Shown here: piece after piece, positions 1 to 7,466 of the stretch
Position numbering within the stretch: the stretch's first letter is position 1
Layout: each line of letters opens with the position of its first letter
NCBI RefSeq assembly: GCF_002224645.1
Contig: NZ_CP022121.1
Location: forward strand, 2,882,501-2,946,500
Direction: 5' to 3'
DNA: 64,000 nucleotides
Source of the DNA: Dehalobacterium formicoaceticum
GTDB lineage: Bacteria > Bacillota > Dehalobacteriia > Dehalobacteriales > Dehalobacteriaceae
Program-made: the position numbers and the translations under genes
The notes under the pieces: model-generated
Seen by the model: only the letters and a program-made list of their open reading frames with translations
Database searches by the model: none
Told to the model about the DNA's origin: nothing

Positions 1-212
1 GCACTTGATCAGTTTATCAAACTAATCTCTCATTGTCAATCACTATTTTCTTGGTGTTCTTAGTGATTGCTGGACTGCTCCCTCGAGTGCTTTATAAGGT
101 TAACAAAGTTTCTTCACAAAGTCAATGGTTTTTTCTATGGAAACTTATGGCGGAAATTTCCTTATAATATAAACTGATCAGATAAAATCAACTCAACAGG
201 TTACAATTCATT
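1..212. other. window edge, no supported gene
   Basis: The first 63 bases are open in plus frame 1 up to a TAG, which could be the last 20 codons of a gene entering from outside the window, but this is too short to identify. The rest is AT-rich and shows no RNA gene or clear terminator for the HAD gene that ends at 213 on the minus strand. Confidence 0.3.
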
Positions 213-848
213 CTAAATTTCTGCGTAGGAATTGATATAGTAATCGCAAACTGTTTGGATCTCTCCTTTGTTTTGTACAGAGTATTTATCAGCTACGCCG
301 ACAACACAAAAACCGGCATTCTTAGCAGTTTTAATACAAGTCAGGCAATCTTCAAAAACCACGGCTTCTTTTGGATGACAACCTAATTTTTCTGCAGCTG
401 CATAATAGATTTGAGGGCTTTCTTTACTGTATCCCACATCCGAACATGTTAAAATAAAATCAAAATGATTCCCTATGCCTAATCGAAGCAAAACATCACG
501 GGTAGTGCTGTAATCATTGGCTGTTGCAATGCCCATTTTTACTTTATCTGATTTGAGTTTTTCTAAGAACTCCCTAACATTAGGTTTCAAAGGAATTTCA
601 TGTTTGTACTTTTCCTCGACCTTTTTATGAACGAACCAGATTATTTCCTGAACTGAGAGCGGCAGTGAAAATTTTTCTTTTAGATATTCTGCCATTTGTT
701 GAGTGTTCATGGGCATCAATATCTCACTAAGATTCTCAGGAGGAACAATTTCATAATAAGCCAAAATTTCGTTACCTAATTTACCCCAGAATTCCATGGA
801 ATCGATGAGCGTGCCATCCAAATCAAAAATGGCATATTTTATTTTCAT
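213..848 (-). CDS. HAD-superfamily hydrolase, beta-phosphoglucomutase-like
   Basis: Predicted soluble phosphatase or phosphomutase of the haloacid dehalogenase superfamily, 211 residues. Motif I is visible at the N-terminus as FDLDGTLID (nucleophile Asp plus acid/base Asp), followed by a helical cap of about 70 residues. Motif II is the Thr of GIATAND, and motif III/IV lies in the Lys of YSKESPQIYY followed by VVFEDC. The FEDC version and the cap position fit subfamily IA (PGMB/Gph-like). I start at the ATG at 848: an upstream TTG at 869 is in frame, but the AAAGGA lies between the two and serves the ATG. It is a single gene. The substrate cannot be told from sequence; many members act on sugar phosphates or phosphoglycolate. 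Confidence 0.85.
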   Translation of the reverse strand: MKIKYAIFDLDGTLIDSMEFWGKLGNEILAYYEIVPPENLSEILMPMNTQQMAEYLKEKFSLPLSVQEIIWFVHKKVEEKYKHEIPLKPNVREFLEKLKSDKVKMGIATANDYSTTRDVLLRLGIGNHFDFILTCSDVGYSKESPQIYYAAAEKLGCHPKEAVVFEDCLTCIKTAKNAGFCVVGVADKYSVQNKGEIQTVCDYYINSYAEI

Positions 849-1030
849 TTTACTAAACAATCCTTTCAATATTCCTGAAAAATTATAAACCCTCTAGCCA
901 GCATTATAAGACAGAACGAAATATATTCCAATAGATCCAGAAGTATTTTATACCATTCATAGCAATATTTAAATAAAAGTTATCTTAAACGCTTTTAACC
1001 TAAAACCTCTTACCAATTCCTATAATATCA

Positions 1031-1059
1031 AAAGGGAATCGAAACTGATTCCCTTTTTT
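1031..1059 (-). terminator. bidirectional hairpin after fba
   Basis: AAGGGAATC and GATTCCCTT form a 9-bp stem around a 6-nt loop, with T runs on both sides. It lies 38 bp past the fba stop codon. Confidence 0.75.
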
Positions 1060-1096
1060 GCAGATGTTTCTATGATATTATTGTGTGATTTTATCA

Positions 1097-2026
1097 TTAT
1101 GCTTTGCCGTTACAACCCAGGACATTGACCAGCTTATTTCTGACCAATCCCTTGATAGCTGCTCTGGCTGGGGACAGATATTGTCTGGGGTCAAAGTGAT
1201 CCGGATGATCTGCAAAATGTTTTCGAATATTGGCAGTCATGGCCAGTCTTAAATCAGAGTCAATGTTAATCTTACATACAGCCATAGAAGCAGCCTTACG
1301 CAGCATGTCTTCCGGCACACCTTTAGCGCCCGGCATATTGCCCCCGTATGTGTTGATCATTTCCACGAATTCCGGGATTACAGAGGAAGCACCGTGAAGT
1401 ACGATGGGGAAACCCGATAAACGGTTCTGAACTTCTTCCAGAATGTCAAACCTTAATTGAGGTTCACCTTTAAATTTAAAGGCGCCATGGCTGGTTCCAA
1501 TGGCGATGGCCAAGGAATCCACACCCGTTTTTTTCACAAATTCCTCTACCTGATCCGGATCTGTATAAGATGAATCTTTTTCCGAAACATTGACTGCATC
1601 TTCTACACCCGCCAGTCTGCCTAGTTCACCTTCTACCACAACACCCTTATCATGGGCATAATCAGTTACCTGTTTCGTAAGCTTAATGTTCTCTTCAAAG
1701 GAAAGATGAGAGCCATCAATCATTACCGAGGTAAATCCTCCCTCAATACATGATTTGCATAATTCAAAGGAATCTCCATGATCTAAATGAACACAGATAG
1801 GGAGATCTGTTTCAATCAAGGCAGCCTCAATTAATTTCATCAAATAGGTATGATTAGCATATTTTCTGGCACCTGCAGATACTTGTAGAATCAAAGGAGC
1901 ATTTTCTTCCTTGGCTGCTTCCGTGATTCCCTGAATGATTTCCATGTTGTTGACATTGAAGGCTCCAATGGCATAACCGCCTTCGTAGGCTTTTTTAAAC
2001 ATATCTGTTGACGTTACTAATGGCAT
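1097..2026 (-). CDS. fba: class II fructose-bisphosphate aldolase
   Basis: Zn-dependent aldolase interconverting fructose-1,6-bisphosphate with DHAP and glyceraldehyde-3-phosphate, cytosolic, 309 residues. The class II signature is complete: HLDHGDSFE near residue 80 (catalytic Asp, Zn His), VEGELG near 131 (metal Glu), IGTSHG near 177 (Zn His), VLHGASS near 209 (third Zn His) and INIDSDLR near 254 for phosphate binding. The longer insertion around NMPGAKGVPED is typical of the class IIB group related to tagatose-bisphosphate aldolases. The start is the ATG at 2026: AAGGAG lies 8 nt upstream, whereas the in-frame GTG 9 nt further up overlaps that ribosome binding site. It is monocistronic with its own terminator. 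With the class III FBPase at 7.5-9.4 kb it gives the cell a gluconeogenic route. Confidence 0.97.
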   Translation of the reverse strand: MPLVTSTDMFKKAYEGGYAIGAFNVNNMEIIQGITEAAKEENAPLILQVSAGARKYANHTYLMKLIEAALIETDLPICVHLDHGDSFELCKSCIEGGFTSVMIDGSHLSFEENIKLTKQVTDYAHDKGVVVEGELGRLAGVEDAVNVSEKDSSYTDPDQVEEFVKKTGVDSLAIAIGTSHGAFKFKGEPQLRFDILEEVQNRLSGFPIVLHGASSVIPEFVEMINTYGGNMPGAKGVPEDMLRKAASMAVCKINIDSDLRLAMTANIRKHFADHPDHFDPRQYLSPARAAIKGLVRNKLVNVLGCNGKA

Positions 2027-2361
2027 TTTTACCACTCCTTATTTAGATAAATTCGTGTAAATATATATTATTTTGCTTTGAATTAATTGAGTCCAATTTT
2101 AACTGCTTTTTATTAATTGATTCTGCATCTTCATATGTATATGTCCCGAGATCTTTTTATATTCATATTAAAAAAGTTATCACCCTTATTACAAAACCTT
2201 GAAGTGAATATTTTAATCTCAATCAGATTATCAAAGATATCATACTACTTAATTATTATACTATATTTACAGCTTATGTTACACAATTTGATGAAAATTT
2301 TCAAAATAAAAAATGACACAGCAATAACCTCCCCTGTGTCATGATATTACACCTTATCAAT
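2027..2361. other. AT-rich intergenic region
   Basis: This holds the fba upstream region. A short plus-strand open frame at 2117-2344 has no ribosome binding site, no recognisable sequence and high A+T, so I do not call it. No confident promoter or RNA motif was found. Confidence 0.5.
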
Positions 2362-2520
2362 CTATCCCATATAAGCAATAGCATCGATTTCAATATTCAC
2401 GTCTTTTGGCAATCTGCTGACCTCAACACAAACCCGTGCAATAAATTTTATAAAATTTTTATTTGTCCGATCATACAGTTGTTTAAAACAGTTTCCAGCT
2501 GCAATTGATTATCTACCATC
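2362..2520 (-). pseudogene. RidA/YjgF-family C-terminal remnant
   Basis: About 45 codons at the 3' end read as a good RidA (YjgF/YER057c/UK114) C-terminus: ARVCVEVSRLPKDVNIEID then AIAYMG and a stop. The active family has the signature [AT]RxxVEVxxLPxxxxVEIEAIA; the arginine that binds substrate carboxylate (in ARV) is present. Upstream of about 2505 the frame meets a stop and no start or N-terminal two-thirds can be found, so this is a truncated gene. RidA deaminates reactive enamine/imine intermediates made by PLP enzymes. It abuts the glcF stop at 2528. Confidence 0.7.
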
Positions 2521-2527
2521 ACGAAGC

Positions 2528-3754
2528 TCAAATCACCTGACTAATATGCATCGCTTGGAACTTGTTTCCACCCTTTTGGGCAGCCTTGTTTAATTGAATC
2601 AGGCAAATCGGGCACTCCGTAACCACGATTTGTGCTTGACTTGCTTCAATATTAAGTCTTTTTTTGTCTAATACGGCGTTAGCAATTTCCGGATAATCCG
2701 TATGAAAAGTACCGGAGCCACCGCAGCAAACATCAGCTTCATTCATTTCAATATAATTCCCTGCTGATTTCAATAGCTCCCTCGGCTGCTTCTTCACACC
2801 CTGACCTCGTCCCAGATGACACGGTTCATGAAAGGTGATCTTCACGTCCAGATGATGCTCTGGTTTGTAGCCCACCTTGACCAGAAACTCCGATAAGCTC
2901 ATGATCTTTTTGCTGAAATTCTCAGCTGCTTCCCGCCATTTCGGATCATCTGCGAAATAGGCGGCAATATGTTTCAAAGTACTGCTGCAGCTGGCGCAAT
3001 CACTCACCACTACATCGGCATTTTCAAATAGTTGGATATTCTTCTTGGCCAATTCAAAAAAATCATTTTGTAAGCCATGTGAAATATGGGGTAAGCCGCA
3101 GCAAACATTATCAATAAGCTGAACTTTTGTCAATGTATTAAGGATTCTGATGGTATCAGCAGCAGCTTCCGGAAATAACATCTCCATGCCACAGCCACGA
3201 AAATAGGCAATCTTCGTATCTTTATCAAGAGTTGTCTCCCGGGTCAGAGCTGAACCTTTTAAAGCTGCCGGTCCGCCAAAATGTTTTAAATAATCATCCC
3301 GGGTAACCTTATGGGGTGCCATACCATAGGGCACAAAGCGGTTTAACTTAACTTTTTTAATGAGACTTAAGCTGCCGGCAGACATTTTTATTGCAGTTCG
3401 ATCTTTCAGTATCTTTCCTATTATCTTATATTTAAATCCGGGACCGCCTTTTTTGTCTGCAAAGTATTGCCGCATATTCATCATTACTTCATCCGTTTTT
3501 ACCTTGTTGGGACAATTGCTGACACAAGTACCGCAGAGCAGACACATGTTCACAGTATCAGAAACCTGACCGTCCGCTTCAATCCCTCCTTCAACGAGGG
3601 CGCGTGCAATATTATTTTTACCCCGGGCACTCACTTTTTCTATGTCTTTAACCCCGAAAAGGGGACAAACAGGCAAGCAGGTCCCGCAACGGTCACATTG
3701 CCTTACAATCTCTTTTATTTCATTTAATAATTTTTCTCCCTTTGGTTTGATCAT
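2528..3754 (-). CDS. glcF: (Fe-S)-binding oxidoreductase subunit, GlcF/LutA-like
   Basis: Electron-transfer subunit expected to partner the FAD protein encoded just upstream. It has 408 residues. Two 4Fe-4S ferredoxin motifs lie at the N-terminus: C20, C23, C26, C30 (CDRCGTCLPVCP) and C71, C74, C77, C81 (CLLCGTCVSNCP). Two CCG domains follow: one ending in NVCCGLP near residue 220, and one running from HEPCHLGRG to DVCCGGSGTF near 315-350. This is the glycolate oxidase iron-sulfur (GlcF) layout; in lactate utilisation (LutA/LldE) the ferredoxin part is separate. ATG with AAGGAG 8 nt upstream. It follows glcD by 48 bp and is probably co-transcribed. The exact 2-hydroxyacid (glycolate or D-lactate) is inferred only. 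Confidence 0.88.
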   Translation of the reverse strand: MIKPKGEKLLNEIKEIVRQCDRCGTCLPVCPLFGVKDIEKVSARGKNNIARALVEGGIEADGQVSDTVNMCLLCGTCVSNCPNKVKTDEVMMNMRQYFADKKGGPGFKYKIIGKILKDRTAIKMSAGSLSLIKKVKLNRFVPYGMAPHKVTRDDYLKHFGGPAALKGSALTRETTLDKDTKIAYFRGCGMEMLFPEAAADTIRILNTLTKVQLIDNVCCGLPHISHGLQNDFFELAKKNIQLFENADVVVSDCASCSSTLKHIAAYFADDPKWREAAENFSKKIMSLSEFLVKVGYKPEHHLDVKITFHEPCHLGRGQGVKKQPRELLKSAGNYIEMNEADVCCGGSGTFHTDYPEIANAVLDKKRLNIEASQAQIVVTECPICLIQLNKAAQKGGNKFQAMHISQVI

Positions 3755-3802
3755 TTTTTTGTCTCCTTATGTCATATCTCTAACTTGAGCGCTGCTCTTT
3801 AA

Positions 3803-5194
3803 TTAAGGCCATATTTTCCCCGGATTTAATAGTCCTTTCGGGTCAAAGGCTTGTTTCACAGCCTTTAGCGCCGAGACTCCCACCTCACCCAAGGCATGAA
3901 CAATGTGATCCCGTTTGGTGATGCCGATTCCGTGTTCCCCGGATAATGTGCCGCCCAAATCAATTGCGGCGTCAAAAATTTCGTTGACTGCCAGGTGGAC
4001 ACGTTTCTCTTCCTCTGGATTGGACAAATCACAAAGGATCGAGGGATGTACATTGCCGTCCCCGGCATGACCGTAAACGGCGATGGTCAATTGGTACTTA
4101 TCTGCAATCTTACCGATCCGACGTACCACCTCGGGGAAAGCATCTCTGGGCACAGAAACATCTTCGCCCAGTCGGTTTGGTGCCATGGCTCCGATGGCTG
4201 AACTTAAACCACGGCGGATCGCCCAAATCTCCTCAGCCTCTTCCGTTGAAGCAGCAATGCGTACTTCAATCACATTAAACTGAGCGGCAATTTCAGAGAT
4301 TTGCTGAGCTTGCTTGTTCAGTTCCTCTTTATCGTCTCCATCGATTTCAATAACGAGACAAGCTTCAATCGAAGGACTGATATCCATCCGATTGTGTCTG
4401 GCTACTGCCTGCAAACTCATTTTGTCCATTAATTCTGCTGAGGAAGGCACCACCCCGGATTGGAGCATACGATGAATAGTATTACAGGCTTCATCCAAGG
4501 TTTTAAACATCAGCTGCATGGTATTACGTACCTTGGGCATCGGGATTAAGCGCAAAATGATCTTGGTAACAATACCTAAGGTTCCTTCCGATCCGGTAAA
4601 TAAATCGGTAAGGTTGTAACCGGTAACATTCTTTATCGCCTTACCCCCGGTATGAAGCACCCTCCCATCCGGCAGGACCACTTCCAGACCCATCACATAA
4701 TTACCCGTTACTCCATATTTGACGGCACGCATGCCTCCGGCATTCTCTGCGACATTGCCGCCAATGGTGGAGTATTTCCAGCTGCCTGGATCCGGGGGAT
4801 AGAAGAGTCCTTTTTCTGCACAGTAATTATACAGATCGATGGTCCTGACACCCGGTTCTGTGGTCACCATCATGTTGCGTTCATCAAGTTCAATAATATT
4901 TTTCATGCGATCCAAAACCAAAGAAATGCCGCCATGTAGGGGAATGCTTCCTCCGGTGCGGCCGGTGGCAGCACCCCGAGGTGTAACGTTAATATCATTT
5001 TCGTATGCAAGCTTCATCACTGCGGAAACTTCTCTTGTGGTAAGAGGTCGTACCACCAGATAAGGCTTATTGGGCGGTAATAATGGGACAAAAGATGAAT
5101 CATATGAGTAACTGAACAAATCCAAATCGGAATCCAGTACATGTTCATCCCCGACAATAGCACGGATTTTATCTTTTATTTCTTTACTTATCAT
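3803..5194 (-). CDS. glcD: FAD-linked 2-hydroxyacid oxidase, GlcD-like
   Basis: Flavoprotein that oxidises glycolate, D-lactate or a similar 2-hydroxyacid, 463 residues. The FAD-binding PCMH fold shows PRGAATGRTGGS in the first hundred residues, TTEPGVRT, the PPDPGS and GGNVAENAGG segments and KNVTGYNLTDLFTGSEGTLGI by mid-protein. The C-terminal FAD-oxidase domain has GHAGDGNVHPSI and SGEHGIGITKRD, the usual catalytic His region. I start at the ATG at 5194, preceded by GAGAGGAAG; an in-frame TTG at 5245 would add 17 residues but has no ribosome binding site. It forms a two-gene unit with glcF. Electrons presumably pass to GlcF and then to a quinone or electron-transferring flavoprotein. An alternative is a D-lactate dehydrogenase working with EtfAB, though no etf genes are here. 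Confidence 0.9.
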   Translation of the reverse strand: MISKEIKDKIRAIVGDEHVLDSDLDLFSYSYDSSFVPLLPPNKPYLVVRPLTTREVSAVMKLAYENDINVTPRGAATGRTGGSIPLHGGISLVLDRMKNIIELDERNMMVTTEPGVRTIDLYNYCAEKGLFYPPDPGSWKYSTIGGNVAENAGGMRAVKYGVTGNYVMGLEVVLPDGRVLHTGGKAIKNVTGYNLTDLFTGSEGTLGIVTKIILRLIPMPKVRNTMQLMFKTLDEACNTIHRMLQSGVVPSSAELMDKMSLQAVARHNRMDISPSIEACLVIEIDGDDKEELNKQAQQISEIAAQFNVIEVRIAASTEEAEEIWAIRRGLSSAIGAMAPNRLGEDVSVPRDAFPEVVRRIGKIADKYQLTIAVYGHAGDGNVHPSILCDLSNPEEEKRVHLAVNEIFDAAIDLGGTLSGEHGIGITKRDHIVHALGEVGVSALKAVKQAFDPKGLLNPGKIWP

Positions 5195-5373
5195 CTTAAG
5201 GTTTTCTTCCTCTCTGGAAAAGATCTCTGTTAATTTTATCTGCAAACATTATGCGTAAGTAAATAAAGCTTCAAAACACAAATACAGATATCTTATTCAA
5301 ACATACTCTACATATTATACATTAATTTTCAGGATTGTCATATAAAGAAAACTTAAGTTCCTGGATAAGGATT

Positions 5374-5441
5374 ACTAAGCATCAGATGGAGCAAAAACTC
5401 CACCTAATGCCAAGAACTCAGTTTATGCTTTCTGAAAGTAC
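5374..5441. repeat. hairpin repeat with TTTCTGAAAGTAC tail
   Basis: CATCAGATGGAG and CTCCACCTAATG form a 12-nt stem with two mismatches around CAAAAA, followed by CCAAGAACTCAGTTTATG and the small palindrome CTTTCTGAAAGTAC. Related sequence is found at 9570, 10799, 10911 and 59537. The tail motif recurs at 23009, 45864 and 55897, always next to the end of a minus-strand operon. Confidence 0.55.
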
Positions 5442-5451
5442 AAAAATTGTT

Positions 5452-6593
5452 TTATCTGGAATTTCTGATGCTGCCTTTCCATAAAGTTTTTTCTTCAAAA
5501 ATGATATTAAACTCTTTTTCAAACTTCTTGATTAAATGCTTTTCCTTTTCTGTGACCAAAGATAAAGCAATACCCTCTTTTCCGCTTCTGCCGGTTCTGC
5601 CCGCCCGATTCAGATACTCTTTTGCGTCTTTCGGTAAATCCAAATTAAAAATATGGGTCAATCCTTGAATATCCAGACCCCGAGCTGCAATATCCGAGGC
5701 AACCAAAAGTTGAATCTCCCCTTTTCTAAAGCCTGCCAAAGCGGATTTTCGTTCTTCTTTTGAGGCTTTGCCAAATAGGCCAAAAGCTTTATAATGATGA
5801 TATTGTAATTTTGCTGTGGCAACCTGGACATCTTCCGTGGAATTTAAAAATACAATCGCCTTAGTCGGTTGAATCGCAGCAACAAGTTTTCTTAACGTTT
5901 CTAATTTTTCTCTCCGCTCAACGGTAAAATACCAGTGGGTAATCGCAGGATTGATCAATTGCTTCTGATTAAGGCTGATCATCCTGATATCTTTCATAAT
6001 TTTGTGTGCGGCTTGAAGAGCTTTCTCATCCATATTTGCGGAAAAGACCATGATTTGACGGTCTCTCATAGTAGACTTAATGACATCCTGAACCGAGTTA
6101 AAATGCTCGGAATCCAATAAACGATCACCTTCATCAATCACAATGGTTTTAATGGTCTGAGCGTTAATTTTTCTCTTTTTAACAGTTCTAGAATTCTTAC
6201 CCCAGTCCCAACGATGATATGAGGCTTATCACGCAGCTTTTCTATTTGCCGGGCAATGTTCACGTTACCAATGATTGGAAGAGAGGTCATTGCTATCCCG
6301 GAATTTTCTCTTAAAATTTTGATCTCTTTGTCAATCTGCAGTGCCAGCTCATAGGTAGGTGCTAAAATGATAGCTTGCGTTTCCCTCTTTCCACAATCAG
6401 TTTTTTGAAACAATGGCAGCAGATAGGCCAATGTTTTTCCGCTTCCTGTAAATGATTGTCCGATCAGATCCTGATTTGCCAGTGCCAGAGGAATTGCTTC
6501 ACGCTGAATATCTGTGGGTTCAAGAATTTCTCTCATTTTTAAACCTGCGATCAGTTGGGGATTTAATCCTAATGCTTCGAATGAATACGACAT
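5452..6593 (-). pseudogene. DEAD-box RNA helicase, frameshifted
   Basis: ATP-dependent RNA helicase of about 380 residues, read in two frames. The N-terminal part (6593 down to about 6170) has the Q-motif region, motif I FTGSGKT, motif Ia PTYELALQ and a VGTGVRI in place of TPGR. The C-terminal part restarts in the -1 frame with KINAQTIKTIVIDEGDRLLD, motif III as SAN, IVFLNST, ASDIAARGLDIQG and the motif VI arginines in HIFNLDL...RAGRTGRSG. The two parts join without a gap at an A-rich run (positions 6164-6180), so a single missing base explains the break. Motif II is DEGD rather than DEAD and motif III SAN rather than SAT. A good AGGAG precedes the ATG. It may be a sequencing error in a homopolymer or a true frameshift. 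Confidence 0.85.
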
Positions 6594-6694
6594 TTTTTCT
6601 CCTATGGAAAATTATTTTCTTCAGAATAGCATAAAAGTACCCACCAGTCCATCAACTTAAAAAAAATCATACTCGATTTAATAAGGAGATTTAT

Positions 6695-7438
6695 ATGAAT
6701 TTTATAATCTTTGACTTAGAGTTGAATCAAGATTTTTCTTCTTCAGATAATTTTGATGGCAAAATATCATCCTTCCCCTTTGAAATCATTCAAATTGGTG
6801 CCGTAAAACTAGATAAAGATCTAAAGACGATGGCTACGTTTAATCGTTTTGTCAAGCCAACCATTTATCAAAAAATAAGTCCTTTTATTGCATCATTGAC
6901 CGGTATTACTACAGAACAATTAATAAAAGAGGAAACTTTTCCTGCCGTTTATCAATCCTATGCAGAATTTATCGGCGGAGCAGATTCCATATTTTGTATT
7001 TGGGGTATGTCGGATATAAAAGAAATTTTCAATAATGTGAAATATCATCACATAAATCCGGAGCTCTTACCCAAAAGGTATCTGAATCTGCAGCCTTTTA
7101 TGGCCAGTCATTTTAATCTGCCCAAGAAAACCATGCTGCGCCTGCAACATGCGGTTGAACTGCTCCGGATTCCCATGACCCAACCATTCCATGATGCCTT
7201 TCATGATGCTTATTACACTACTCAAGTATTTAAAAAAATATATCATCCCTCCATGGAACCAAAACTCTATGATCCGTCTCATATTAGGATCAGACCAAAA
7301 CTACAAAAAAGAGAGATTGATTTTGATCAGCTGATCAAGCAATTTGAAAAAATGTATGCCCGGGAGATGACAGCGGAGGAGCAAAGCATGATTTCGCTGG
7401 CATATAAAATGGGGAGGACAAATCAGTTTTTAAAATAA
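6695..7438 (+). CDS. DEDD-type 3'-5' exonuclease, KapD-like
   Basis: Predicted 3'-5' exonuclease of the RNase T/DnaQ fold, 247 residues. The ExoI motif is FDLELN at residues 5-10 (Asp and Glu metal ligands), ExoII lies near SDIKEIFNNV (Asp) and ExoIII is HDAFHDAYYT near residue 168 (His and Asp). It is most like the stand-alone KapD group found in sporulating Firmicutes, whose B. subtilis member inhibits the KinA sporulation pathway; the substrate here is unknown. ATG with AAGGAG 8 nt upstream. It is divergent from the helicase upstream and convergent with fbp downstream, so it is one of few plus-strand genes in this half. Confidence 0.85.
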   Translation: MNFIIFDLELNQDFSSSDNFDGKISSFPFEIIQIGAVKLDKDLKTMATFNRFVKPTIYQKISPFIASLTGITTEQLIKEETFPAVYQSYAEFIGGADSIFCIWGMSDIKEIFNNVKYHHINPELLPKRYLNLQPFMASHFNLPKKTMLRLQHAVELLRIPMTQPFHDAFHDAYYTTQVFKKIYHPSMEPKLYDPSHIRIRPKLQKREIDFDQLIKQFEKMYAREMTAEEQSMISLAYKMGRTNQFLK

Positions 7439-7466
7439 TCCACATCCTCCCCTTATCATCTCCTCA

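Noticed and set aside
2117-2344. Plus-strand 75-codon frame
   Set aside because: AT-rich, no ribosome binding site, no recognisable sequence; probably chance.
6160-6185. Programmed -1 frameshifting in the helicase
   Set aside because: The run is not a proper X_XXY_YYZ slippery heptamer in the zero frame and no stimulatory hairpin follows; a missing base is simpler.
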